Shown: positions 8,683 to 19,487, counted from the stretch's first letter. The stretch is DNA of 64,000 nt from Nitzschia sp. DOCU1 (GCA_951394045.1 OX595988.1:3549352-3613351), one strand, 5' to 3'. The notes: generated by a model from the letters alone, not told the origin. Numbers and translations are program-made.

Positions 8683-11600
8683 ATGATCATGAAGTATCAA
8701 GCCCCAACGGGGGGCAGTCAGCAGGATGATTGTTTGACTCAAAGCACTACTACTACTAATTCCAGCACTGCCGCCTCCGGTCGTGGCGTCGGCCATACTC
8801 AAGCTGCTGCTGGAAAAGTGGTTTCTCGCAGCGACGAGGAGGGGGGAATGATGCTGGGGGTGTCACCACCGGGTACGAACGAGGAGTCCTACTACTAGTA
8901 ATAGTAGTATGAGCGAGTCTCCCCCTTTCTTGTTGTTGGTGGCTTCTCCATCATCGCTAACCATACCTGCTTTTTTCTCTCTCGAACTCGAACTCGCTCC
9001 TCCCGGCCGCGCTCTTGTTTGTTGCTCTCTGTTCGCTCACCAGGTTCCCAAAACTGTGCTCCCACCACCTTCCCAATGAAAGGTTGTGCTGTTATCCGCC
9101 GTGGATTGGTTCTTGCCACCAAGAAGCATTCGCCGATGGCTCTGTTGTTGTTGACGGTGGTGGTACTACTAGTAATAGTAACTGCCGCCGCCATTTGTGC
9201 TATCACCATCAAGGGGGTCAAGTTCAGCAAAATGAGTACTGCTGTAGCCCTACAAGAAGAACTGCCGGCAGTGCAAGTAGAACATGACTCGTCAACGGAT
9301 GGTACGTATTGCTCTTGGTTCTAAAATACGGCATCCAGATTTGGCATACCCCGCTCTTTCCGCTGGTGCACCAGTAAACGTTTTGTATGTTACTCACGAC
9401 ACACTCATTTTGAAACATTCTTTTAAAAGCAGTTAGAGGAGCCGAAAAACTGACTGCTGGTGAGAGCCACCACCACTACAACCACGAAGGAAGTTCCGAC
9501 GGCATCATGGACAAACCTCACAAGAACCTGATTGAAAAGTATGTGGCAGAGGACACAGGGATTGCTTCTTTTACTACTACTAGTAGTAGCTTGGCCGCGA
9601 GAGAGAAGGACATGCCGAGCACTAGTAGTAGTACTACTCGTGTCGAAAAACCTACCACTACTACCGAAAACATTCGAGCCAAGAAGAGCGCGACTGGCGT
9701 CAGAGAACTCCAAGAAGCCGACGCACCAATCGACTGTGTACTTTCGCAAGAAACCCCGTTTGTCGTCACAACTCTCGTGAAGCTCAATAGCCCCCAAGGC
9801 TTATGCGCGAGTACTGGTACGACCGCCGATGGTACATTCAGCAGCGTGTTCTTGAGCGAAAATGACAAGGAAATAATCTCGAATGTCATATTGACTTCCT
9901 TCACTTCGTTGGCAGAACAATATTGCGACCCCTACCATCGTAAGATCTCCAGCATCAACATCATCCGACAAGGCGTTTCTCCTTCTTCCCTGTTGCAGGA
10001 GGGCGCCAGCGGCTCCTCATCATTGACTTTGGAGATCGAGGTGATGGGTACACTACGTTGCCAAGAATCGGAGTTGCTGGTGGGACCATGCAATTCGACT
10101 AAAATTGGTCTGTTCGATTCTCTGGGACAAGTAGATCTTCAGCAACAGGAACCGACATGTTTGTGTCCCGTGTCAAATAGTACTAGCACGGTCGAATCCA
10201 ACATTACTGCTACCATCGCAAGCAATCGGGGTCCAACTGAGGCTGAGTTTATGGATTACTTCGGTCTTCGCTTGGCGGCGATTGCACCCTCCTCTTCCCT
10301 AGACTGCCCCGATCTCCAAGTGGCTGATTGCGGTTTCGGTACCGTTTTCCAGTCGGCCTTGGCGGTCACCTTTGCCGACGCAGACGCAGCCAGAAACGCT
10401 AGTGATTTAATCGGATCAGAGGCACTGATGACTCTGAACTCTCTATACACTCCTGTTGACCCGACTGTTTGTTATCCCGAGTTTCGAGTCTTTGACTCAG
10501 TCAGGGTCGTGTTCCAAGAAGCTCGTCGACAGCTCCAAGTTATGCCGACTCCAAATGCATCTCCAGGGACAAACGTCTCGGTGCCGACTGACCTTGTCAA
10601 TGGTATTGGGAACGTCACATCAGCTCCATCATCCTCACCTTCTTCGCTTGATGGGGCCCCCATTCCTCAACCACTTACAGCGATCCTGTACATCGAAGGA
10701 GTTTGTTCTCAATGTAGAAGTGACCTCTTCTTCCAAAACGACGTGAGCACAAGAAGACGTGCCCATGATGCACCAGCATTCCAGGATACAGGACGAAGTC
10801 TGCAAGCTATCAGCGCCACCATCAAGTCCAACTGCTTCTGTCCCATCGACTCTGTGGTGGCCGAAGTGCCTGGCCCAGGGATCGAGGAGTTCGAAACGAC
10901 GCTGGCCGAGCGACTCCAGCTCGAGATTACAGAGATCCGACAAGTAGACCCCGAGGAGATTGTCGTGCGGCCGGATAATAGCACTTTCGTCGACGACGAC
11001 GGCACTTATCGGTTCTCTTGCACCGACATTGGTACGACGTTCAGGAAAAACGTCACCCTGGAGTTGCAGGTCCTATGTGGCTCTGCTCCTGATTTATCGG
11101 ATGAGGATAAAAACAAAATCGGCTTTGTTTACGTTAGTGCCTACAACAGCCGTCGAAGTACGGTGTGTGATCCGTTCAACTTGGAAGTGACCTCCGCCAA
11201 GGTTGTTGAAACAGGTGACTTGAGGGCAGGTGAATTGTCCAGCTTGCCGCTAAGGATCGAAGTGACAGTGATCTGCTACGGCTGCGATCCCCTTGCGACC
11301 GACGTCTACGGATTCCCTGAAGTATTTCTGGAAGAGGAAACGACAGGAATCAACAACGAGACACGCAGGTACTTGTATTCGACCTACGAACTGAAGACGC
11401 GCCGTCTCCAGGGAGTGGGCGAAGCGACGTGTAGCTGTAACTCAACGCTACCACGGCGAGCTCCTTTGGAAGCTGATGTTACGGATGCTTTCGACCTTAT
11501 CTCCGTTCAACAACAAGATGTTCTCCCAGCATGCATTGGGAATGCAACAACGTGTGATTTTGGCAAGACTTTCACGACCAGTGCTCTATTCGAGGTCCAA

Positions 11601-14257
11601 GGTACCCTTGATCCCCTCGAAATAGCCTCGATCTTAGAGCAAGCCTTTACAAATGCGTTGGACAGCCTGATTGGCGGGGGGAACGCGACGGTTTGTAACT
11701 CTTTTTTTGGCCTTGTTACAGATGCCCAAGTATACCTCGACTTTGTCTACAACAGCGTGTTTAGGAACTCCAATGACACGGCAAGACGTCAACTCCAAGA
11801 CCTCCTACCAACTGTGGCGCCCACATCCGATACCACCTTTACGTTCTGGTTGGCGTCTGGGGGCAATATCACCGACACTCCTACCACGGCCCCAACGGTT
11901 CAAATAGTCAGTGCAACAGAATTTTTCCTGCTTGATGCATCTGGGCTATGCAACGGGTGTCCTGCGGAGCTGATTTTCAAAAACGCAGCTGCGGATGGTC
12001 GCAGACGAATCGACCAGATCAGTACCGAGGACACGATCAGTAGCACTTCCATTACTCAGTCTCGGTTCTTGGAAGACATCGCCGGGGAGGAACCAGAATC
12101 AGAGTGCTACTGCCCGATTGGGTCGGTTCAGGTTGTACCCGATTTCGAGCAGATTTCTCTCCTTGAAATCATCCAACAAGAGGTTGCCAAAATCAGCAGC
12201 AACCTTACAGTAATAGGAACAGTGTCAGGGCTTACAAGAGTCGACTGCGTCGAAGAGACACCGTTCTCAACCACCATCGACTTCCGATTCTCAGCTTTCG
12301 AGTGGGTTATCAACAATCCAAATGACGTCCAAGGCCTTGGCGACGTGATAGCCAACATCTACAATGGCTTGGTGGAAGAGTTCTGTGACGAATACTTTCG
12401 TAACTCCATCTCTTTGACGTATGTCGCTGGGAGCTTGCAGCGGTCGACCGGAACAGGGCGACGGCACGACAGGGACCTGCAGAATATGCAAGGATGTCTG
12501 AATTACCATGCCACATTCACTGTTTCGGGTCTTTGCCGGGGTTGCCAAGCCCTTGGAACACCCATCCCGCTGTTCGGTAATAGCACCACCAATCGAAAGC
12601 TTGACGAACTCGTCCTGCGACAACTTACGCAGATATCAAGGTATCGCAGTATCCAAGAAGCCGGATCAACATGTATATGCGACAGTACGTCTGTTGCTCA
12701 GCGAACTTCTCCAAGCCGAGCGGCTTGGAAGCATTGATTCCAGATCAATTACCATGGGCACAAAACCCGTCCATATGCGGACTCCCTGTTGATGTAGAGA
12801 TACCTTGCCCAACAATTCCGGCTGGTCCCTCCACCACAATTTCCATGCGATTCTAGGCCCGTCGCTCGGATGGCAGTTGCTTAAAAGCCGCAGATTTGCT
12901 GCTCATGGCCACGCAGTTCTCGACTACGTTCAACTCTAATATGCAGCTGGGACACTTCCCATGTGAGCCACAATACCTTCAAGTCTCCAATGTCATGATC
13001 GACCCTTTAACCCTTGGTGGTTGCCGTCGCGAATTGCTGAGAGGCAGCAAGATTGACGACAGCGAAACCCAAAGTGGAAAAACGTCCAGAGAGCTCCTCC
13101 GGGACTATGACGGCGTACTGGCGTCCATGACGGTCACTGGTAACATTTATGCGATCAATGTAGATGCCATTCTAGCCAGCCAAAGCACTACTCTGCGAAC
13201 TGCAGCTTCCAGTATCACGGAGACAAGCGGGGGACTTTACGACATTGAAACTGGAAGTGCCACCAAGACTCCCAGCGCCGTGCCATCCGCCTTTCCAAGT
13301 TCGTTTCCGAGTTCGTTTCCGAGTTCGTTTCCAACCGATTTTCCTACGTCAAAACCGTCTGAGGATTCATGCTTTCCTACTTCGAAATCTTGCACTGGAA
13401 TATTATCAGTTGTCGAAACTTGGTGCACCTCATTCGCTGGCACAGCTGATGCCTGCTGCTCAATGAGTGATGTCTGTCGTTGGACTGGGGAAGCCACAAT
13501 TTTCAGGGGATCGTGTAATGGCGACGCTGCTTGCTGGTTTCCAGACACATCGACATCCATCACTGTTGGTGCCAAATCCTGCAATGGACGATACGCGTGC
13601 CAAGCGATTGGTTTCGCTACTGCCACGTCCATTTCCATCGGCTCAAACTCATGCAATGGAAGCTACGCGTGCCGTTCCGTTGGTCGATGGGCAGGCGAGA
13701 CCATATCTATTGGCGCCAGTTCCTGCCTTGGAGACGAAGCGTGCACTTGGGTTGGCGGCAGGCTGGCCACATCCGTTACTATCGGGGATGGCTCGTGCAA
13801 CGAATATTCGGCGTGCGTTGACCTTGGTTACGCCGAGGCCACCGCCGTCACTATTGCGAGTGGGTCTTGTGCCGGTCGGCTTTCGTGCTGGCAAGTTGGC
13901 AGTTACAAGGCTACTACCGTTATTATTGGCGCCAGTTCCTGCCTTGGAGTCTATGCGTGCGAAGACGTTGGCGCTTATCTGGCCACCGCCGTTATTATTG
14001 GCGCCAGTTCCTGCCTTGGAGACTCTGCGTGCGGTGATGTTGGCGCTTATCTGGCCACCACCGTTATTATTGGCGCCAGTTCCTGCCTTGGAGACTATGC
14101 GTGCATTGATGTTGGTAGATACTCTTCAACTTCGGTGACAATTAAGAAATCGACTTGCACCGCCAAGGCTTGCGGTAACACCGACCCTCTTTGTGGTTAT
14201 TTCGACTTCACCGGTGACGTGACTTGCGACGCCTGCGAATGTTTATCTTCCAGGTAG
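8683..14257 (+). pseudogene. Cys-rich modular surface protein with C-terminal solenoid, copy 1 (broken)
   Basis: Three exons are inferred: 8683-8872, 9044-9301 and 9433-14257. Introns 8873-9043 and 9302-9432 begin GTACGA and GTACGT and end CAG; both junctions are in phase 1. Exon 2 encodes the single membrane span (MALLLLTVVVLLVIV region). Compared with copies 2 and 3, exon 3 lacks 13 bp after 12722, which shifts the frame so that the long frame ends at 12737. A TAC-to-TAG change at 12854-12856 also stops the correct frame. The correct frame is open again from 12857 to 14257 and encodes a stalk and eight solenoid units. The rest is nearly identical to copies 2 and 3, so the damage is recent. 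The first 1,100 residues could still be made as a truncated protein lacking the solenoid. Confidence 0.85.
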
Positions 14258-14474
14258 ATAACGAGTTGAATTGGCAAAGCCAGTTCAACATCATACATGT
14301 TACAATATGAATGAATGACTTTACATCAACGACTTTAGCATTGTCTTTTTGTGTGGTTCATTGTCAAGGCCATGAAGACAATGTGCGTCATGCAACCTTT
14401 GTTGATGTTGAAATACCTGCAACTCTTCGGGGGTTAAGAGGTCTTACTTATTAACCCAATTCCGAAAGATGGGA

Positions 14475-14617
14475 TTAGACGACAATATTGTCGTCTGGCG
14501 CGCCTGCCCACCCAATTAGACGACAATTTCATTGTCGTGCAATTCAAATTAGACGACAATTTTTCTTAATCGGGCCTTAATCGGCCCTTAACCGGAGCTT
14601 AATCGGTGCTTAATCCT
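14475..14617. promoter_or_regulatory. Array of TTAGACGACAAT motifs and five 11-bp CTTAATCGG repeats
   Basis: TTAGACGACAAT occurs at 14475, 14516 and 14549. The first lies in a perfect 20-bp palindrome, AGACGACAATATTGTCGTCT (14477-14496); the second forms an 8-bp hairpin with ATTGTCGT at 14531-14538. Directly after comes CTTAATCGG or a close variant at 14565, 14576, 14587, 14598 and 14609, spaced exactly 11 bp, about one helical turn. The array lies about 75 bp upstream of an ATG. It could be a transcription-factor array or transposase-binding subterminal repeats. Confidence 0.6.
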
Positions 14618-14691
14618 ACCCTCATAATACTACGCATTACACCTCCCTCTGCCTCCAGTGCCCATCACTCTCATTTTCATCCTTTGCCATC

Positions 14692-15390
14692 ATGAGTTGG
14701 TCCGGAAGCAATCAAGATCGATCCTACAATCCATACGGTATGGACTTTTTCCGGGGGCCTGGAATACGATTCCGATGTCGAGCCCAACCCCATGGATGCA
14801 CAAATTGCCGCAACTCTTCGCTTGTCAAACGAGGAACACAACCGCCGTACCGGTAAGAATGAACCGCCCGAGAGGATTCAGGTTTCCAACGTTGGAGGGG
14901 GCATCCACATGTTCTCAGAGCCAGGCCCCGATCCCGCTTCAAGACGTTTGACTTCCCCGAACACATCTCCACTGAACAGGTTGAAGCCTTTGAACAACAC
15001 ATTTGTCATTGCGGCCGCTACTCGCTGGCATCCCCGACTAGAGTTCCCTCACCTACCCTTGAAAATGTTCCAGAGAAGTGCAAGTTGTGCGATGAATTGC
15101 CTTGTATCTTGAATCTTAGCCCCGACGGTGTCCGTTCTGGTCATACCCTGCATGAGTTTCTTTTCGAAAAGGGTGATTCCATGATGGAGCAGGGAATCGC
15201 AAATAGCAAGATACGTTATGCACTCTACCGTGACGCAACAACGTTCATCAACGGCTACCTTGGCAAAGGCAACCGGAAGGAACTCCCTGCTTGCGTCGTC
15301 GGAGAGATTCACGATAGTTACCCGGCCAAATGTGGTAACTACACTGGATTCAAAAAAGTATTCTTGGAAAAAGAAAACAAAAAGAAGTAG
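14692..15390 (+). pseudogene. Degenerate ORF with P2X7 ballast-like zinc-binding C-terminus
   Basis: Reading starts at an ATG (MSWSGSNQDRS), continues in the next frame (DSDVEPNPMDAQIAA, NEEHNRRTG) and ends in the first frame, so at least two frame changes are needed. A GTAAG donor at 14853 with an AG at 14881 would restore the second shift, but the intron would be only 29 bp. The final open segment contains ICHCGRY, then KCKLCDELPCI, then a helix-rich stretch with YALYRDAT, LPACVV, and the end motif CGNYTGFK. This series of Cys pairs, an arginine/tyrosine helix, LPSC and G-x-Y-x-GFK is what I know from the cytoplasmic ballast domain of animal P2X7 receptors and from related ORFs scattered in other eukaryotes. 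It ends at TAG 15388-15390. No channel region is present. Confidence 0.5.
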
Positions 15391-15458
15391 TTATATAAAT
15401 CTATTAGCTCTACAGTATTCATCATTAAGCAGTACTACCTATCAATTAGAATCATTTA

Positions 15459-15934
15459 CTACACTGGCAACACTTGAATGCTTCCTCTTCTGCCCCCGTT
15501 TTGGCGGTACGTAGCCGCACTTTTGCACTTTTCCCGCAGCTCAACCAGCCCTGGATGGCTAGTCTTTACCCAAATTTTTCCATCGGGGTTTTTGCTCCAT
15601 ATTTCCCTGCCAAGTGGTGTCCTTAGAATCTCATGACAGGACAATCCAGAGGGAAAAATTTTTGGCATGCGTCGGCGTCGTTATTGTCCGGAAGAACATG
15701 CATATGGCTTGGCCCACATGAAGCACAGTTGCTTACGCCAGCACGAACATTCTTGTTCTTGCCTGTGTAAGCAAAATTGAGGGAACAGACTACGCAACTC
15801 CTCCAATTGTTGCCAGGTCTGATGATGCATCTTTGTTCCCCCATTGTTACAATGACCGTTTCATCAACAGCTTCAAAGGTGGCTCTTCTCTCCCCCGGGA
15901 ATTCCATCAACTTCTTTGCAATATAGGCATACAA
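15459..15934 (-). pseudogene. Zinc-ribbon-like fragment, possibly the C-terminus of a transposase
   Basis: Minus-strand reading gives RSCVVCSLNFAYTGK, then NCASCGPSHMHV, then, after a one-base frame change, LSCHEILRTPLGREIW and a SHPG segment. Paired Cys-x2-Cys motifs followed by His and Cys resemble the zinc-binding tail of piggyBac-like and other eukaryotic cut-and-paste transposases. No catalytic core lies upstream within the insertion. The frame break between about 15640 and 15665 means it is not intact. The identification is tentative. Confidence 0.35.
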
Positions 15935-15936
15935 CT

Positions 15937-18659
15937 GCCGTAATGCTCGAGATCAGTCAATCAGAATCTCCTTGAACTAGCTTGATGGAATCCGTGAGAT
16001 ATCCCACCATGTGTTCGATGCTTCGAACGGCATGTTGTTCTTAGTGGGTATTGAGATTAGAACGACGAATATCTCCTCCCACCGCTCTCCAAAATTTTGG
16101 CAAGGACCAATCGTCCTGGACGATATTGATGAGTAATCAAATGTTGTCGGGGTGCATAAATATCTCACCCTGCTGCCCATGCTCTTAATGATAAGACTAT
16201 TTCTTTCCCCTTAAAGCACCATGGCACTTACGGATCAAAGGGTACAGCATGTAAAGCCCGTCGTCGTCTGGATCACTTGAAAAGCACGAGGTCTCTTGTG
16301 CCTGGAATAGTCAGCAATATACTCCAAGGAAACGAAGTATTCAGGACCGACGGCCGACAATAGAACCCCAGCATCGTATTTGACTCCACAATAAACGATA
16401 CGTTGACACCGTGAAAAGCTTCGGATAAAAAGATGGAAGAATCGAGATCATCCCGGGTCGCGCCGTGCTTGATCCAATTCCTCGTTGTGCTTTGTCTTGA
16501 TTGACCGCCCGAAGAAGAAAATCTGCATACGCGCATCCTGTGGCATTCAACTACGAACCGGTAAAGTCGTTGTAATTGTAACCGTAGGGATTACTCAATC
16601 GGTTGCGTTCAACCATGGTCTTTGATAGCTACAGAGTCATAGTTGCAAAATGGGAGGAAACGAAAGACTTGCGATCTTTCCGCAAAAGATACGCCGTGCG
16701 TCTGCAAGACCGCTCTTCGCACCATTTCGCTTCCACGTGGAAATCTTAGTTCAAATACACTACAAAAACACACAAAAGGATATCCTTCTCATCATTCGCT
16801 CGAATCTTCTTCTTCTGTTGTTGACCCTGCCTTCACTGCCAAAGAAAGACGACACTCTCATAGCACATATCGTTGCCCTGACTATTACACGTTACTCAAT
16901 GTCAGCTCCTACCACTACTACAAGTTCTGACACTACAAAAAAGGCTGCAGCCCGCCCCGACCCCCCGCCGTATTCTTCGAGCAGCGCCGATCCGGGATTG
17001 TCAACCTTTGGTCTCCTGTTAATGCTGTCGGGTATAGCGTTGGCCATTTGGATCGAATCATGGGCCGTCCAAAAATATCAGCGACTGGACATTGGATTAC
17101 ATCACGTCATACCACTGGATGTGGATTCTACGTCATTACGGGATCAGTTGGTGTCCTTTTCGACACTTGACTTTACGACAGCCTCCATAAGCGCCACGCC
17201 GCCGCTCCAGGATTCTTTGTTTCGTTTGACTCTACCCAACGCTGTCAAATTGATGAGAAAGGCCGAAATTTATCAATGGGTAGAACGAAAACGTGTGCAC
17301 AAGGTCCAGACGGAAGATTTTGCTGTTGCCCCTGCGGAAGATGAAGAAGACAAGGATCCATTGCAGAAAAAGAAGAAAAGGTCCAAAAATGCAGTGATTG
17401 CCAATCAGGCCGGGCAGCTCATGACGAAATATCACTATGAACAAAAGTGGATGCCGGCACCCGTGGATGATGCCCACTTTCGACGTCGAGAAGGGCATCG
17501 AAATGTGGGTACTCTACCCCTTGAAAGTGAAACCGTGTGGACCAAACGACTGGAAGTGCACATTGGCAAGCTGACGATTCAAATATCACATCCACAATTC
17601 CTGCAACAACTGGATGAGATGGTTCATATTCCTCTAAACGGCACTCTGGACGAGAACCTTCTGCCAGGCTATCAATTACAAGAAAATTCTCTGTTTTATC
17701 GAACCAGCGAGCTAGTCCCAGAAGATGATTCCGAACCAGAGAACGAGGCTCCACATACTACTCGACACGACGATGACAATGACAAGACCAAAATTATCGA
17801 AACGACATACAAAGTGGATGGCGAAGAAACAACTCTCTACCAAGTAGTTGCGACGGGTGAATCCTTTTCGTCTAGGGAACTAGCCGAGCAAGGCGTATTG
17901 ATGCAGTGGGTCAAAGTCGAAACTCTGAATTTGGATGGCACTCAACGGACCTTGTATCAAGTGGAGGACGAGCGGTACTCGTCGCATACCAAGGCACTTG
18001 AACATGCGGCTCGCCTCCAACAACAATGGCTAGATACGCAAGCGCAACTTCCAGCAGCACAACGTTACAAAAAGTACAAGTTCTTGCCTCAAATCGGAGA
18101 CGTTCGAGTGCAATTTTGGAAAGTTCCTGTTCCGGCCAATCTTAGTGCCGTCGGACAATTGATAGTAAACCATGAAGAAGTTACGACTGACAATGACGGG
18201 CAGTCGTTTCGGTTAGAGCCTTGGATACCGCTAGGGTCAAAGACGAAGCAAGGAATCGCCTTGATGAGCAGTGGCTATCATACCCCCGAAGATTTATTTG
18301 CCAAGGCCCAAAAAGATACAGTCTTTGTGACGTGGATGGCAAGATTTGGAGCTTGGTTGGTGGGCATGATTGGTACTGTCTTTTTGACGCAGTTTGGTTC
18401 CTCACCATTACTGCCCATGGTCTATTTGGTGCTTGTGGCGCCCACAAAGAAAGTTTTGGGAATGTGGGGGGCGAACTTGATATTACCTTTGGTGAATGGC
18501 CTACTCGTTACTTCGTTGGTTTGGATTCGGACGCGGTCCGACGTAGGTGTCGCAATGGGAGTCATGGGCGGTATGTCCATGGTGGGGATTCGTTGGGCGG
18601 CGGCGCGTAGACCGACAAAGTCTAAAAAGGAATGAAGAATGTACAGCAGAAAAGAAAAG
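15937..18659 (+). repeat. Segmental duplication unit A, copy 2
   Basis: Near-identical partner of 2898-5566. It has small indels in the 5' flank, including an additional stretch of about 60 bp near 16807-16868, and lacks some bases near its left end. After the TMEM43 stop codon, homology ends within AAGAAAAGA. Confidence 0.9.
16899..18635 (+). CDS. TMEM43 (LUMA)-family membrane protein, copy 2
   Basis: A 578-residue paralogue of the 3802-5538 gene with a handful of substitutions, for example Tyr to Ser and Asn to Asp in the first lumenal stretch and Leu-Gly-Leu to Val-Gly-Val near the C-terminus. The reading frame, the first span near residues 35-52 and the C-terminal hydrophobic cluster are all kept, so both copies are probably functional. 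The frame extends upstream of the chosen ATG, but that part does not match copy 1 in the same frame and includes a 57-base insertion, which is why MSAPTTT is preferred. It lies tail to tail with an FVPK-family gene (18729-19487). Confidence 0.8.
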   Translation: MSAPTTTTSSDTTKKAAARPDPPPYSSSSADPGLSTFGLLLMLSGIALAIWIESWAVQKYQRLDIGLHHVIPLDVDSTSLRDQLVSFSTLDFTTASISATPPLQDSLFRLTLPNAVKLMRKAEIYQWVERKRVHKVQTEDFAVAPAEDEEDKDPLQKKKKRSKNAVIANQAGQLMTKYHYEQKWMPAPVDDAHFRRREGHRNVGTLPLESETVWTKRLEVHIGKLTIQISHPQFLQQLDEMVHIPLNGTLDENLLPGYQLQENSLFYRTSELVPEDDSEPENEAPHTTRHDDDNDKTKIIETTYKVDGEETTLYQVVATGESFSSRELAEQGVLMQWVKVETLNLDGTQRTLYQVEDERYSSHTKALEHAARLQQQWLDTQAQLPAAQRYKKYKFLPQIGDVRVQFWKVPVPANLSAVGQLIVNHEEVTTDNDGQSFRLEPWIPLGSKTKQGIALMSSGYHTPEDLFAKAQKDTVFVTWMARFGAWLVGMIGTVFLTQFGSSPLLPMVYLVLVAPTKKVLGMWGANLILPLVNGLLVTSLVWIRTRSDVGVAMGVMGGMSMVGIRWAAARRPTKSKKE

Positions 18660-18728
18660 AATGGATTATGAATAATAAACTTAGTCTAGTTCTTCTAGTC
18701 TCGTTGCCTTGGATCACACCAGCTCAGT

Positions 18729-19487
18729 TTATCGAGTCAAAGTTCGTCGATGCGGGCTACGGTACGCCTTTTGATGATCCATAAGAGTGGTTTCGATGCA
18801 GCCGTCCGAGCTAGAGTCCGTCGTGGACAAGGATTGGGCAAGACGTATTTGAAGAGCAATGTTGGATTCTCCCAGCTCCAAATCATAAGAATGATTTCGG
18901 ACCAAATCCGCAACGCGGGACTGCCCATAAAAGACATCCACAGCCAGTTTGACTTGGTAGAGAAATCGTAAAAAGAACAATGCTCCAACTACCAAGGCAC
19001 AGGGTCTCCAAAACCAAATCGTCTCTGGTCGACGCAAGGTTACGGCCTCGCTGAATCCCCAAATGGCTCCAGCTCCACCCCAGACTTCCAAGACGAGTTT
19101 GGGAACAAATTCGGTGGTCAAGTACCAGACAAGCCGACGAGTGCTAGTGTCGTGAGATGGCGATTGAGCCAACTTTACAACGTCTTTGTGCTTCTTGACA
19201 ACATGCTCGATCGAGTCGTCCGAGCTAATGGAGCCATGACTTTCAATCACAGGCAGGCCTTGGAGGCTCTTTACGCGTAGCTGTCGTTCGTGGACGTTGC
19301 TGCTCCCGGCTTTTGTCGTCGACGCCGCCGTGGTGGCCGTTCCGATGGATTGAAAGCTTTGACTGCTGGATAGTCGAAAGGGTGACGCTGACTTGCCATC
19401 GTTGACGCTTTTGGATTTGTCTTGGTCTTTTCTTGCGCAACTGCCATTCGGGGCGTTCCTAAACATATTGTTGTTGTTGTTTGTCAT
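18729..19487 (-). CDS. Unrecognised membrane protein, FVPK family, member 2 (inverted)
   Basis: A 252-residue protein from the ATG at 19487 (MTNNNNNMF...). It shares with members 1 and 3 the core TEFVPKLVLEVWGGAGAIWG, RRPETIWFWRP, a hydrophobic VGALFFLRFLYQ stretch, the YDLELGES motif and the terminal PHRRTLTR, but its flanks are unlike theirs. It is therefore an older paralogue whose core is under constraint. It is inverted relative to the other two and convergent with the TMEM43 copy 2 gene, with 93 bp between the stop codons. No function can be given. Confidence 0.75.
   Translation of the reverse strand: MTNNNNNMFRNAPNGSCARKDQDKSKSVNDGKSASPFRLSSSQSFQSIGTATTAASTTKAGSSNVHERQLRVKSLQGLPVIESHGSISSDDSIEHVVKKHKDVVKLAQSPSHDTSTRRLVWYLTTEFVPKLVLEVWGGAGAIWGFSEAVTLRRPETIWFWRPCALVVGALFFLRFLYQVKLAVDVFYGQSRVADLVRNHSYDLELGESNIALQIRLAQSLSTTDSSSDGCIETTLMDHQKAYRSPHRRTLTR

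Larger units (their letters stand above)
5602..14428 (+). repeat. Segmental duplication unit B, copy 1
   Basis: Near-identical to 29675-38562; its right two thirds also match 38821-44764. It contains an FVPK-family gene, 2 kb of intergenic DNA and the Cys-rich surface-protein gene. It ends abruptly at 14428 inside CTGCAACTCTTC, where the other copies continue differently. Confidence 0.92.
14429..15936. mobile_element. Foreign insertion between units B1 and A2, probably a decayed element
   Basis: This 1.5-kb stretch has no counterpart in the other copies of units A or B and begins exactly where copy B1 stops matching. Its left end reads GGGTTAA, then 14 bp, then TTAACCC. It carries an array of palindromic and 11-bp motifs, a degenerate ORF resembling the P2X7 ballast domain, and a minus-strand ORF resembling a transposase zinc ribbon. 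No terminal repeats spanning both ends or target-site duplication were found by eye, so the boundaries are those of the flanking duplications. Confidence 0.5.

Noticed and set aside
8493..8729. 78-codon plus-strand ORF overlapping the first exon of the Cys-rich gene
   Set aside because: It ends inside exon 1 in another frame and has no copy-specific restraint; the copies in units B2 and B3 start at different places.
13237..14138. Long alternate-frame ORFs over the solenoid region (both strands)
   Set aside because: The repeated 72-bp units keep several frames open; only the frame with regular Cys and Gly spacing matches exon 3 of the intact copies.
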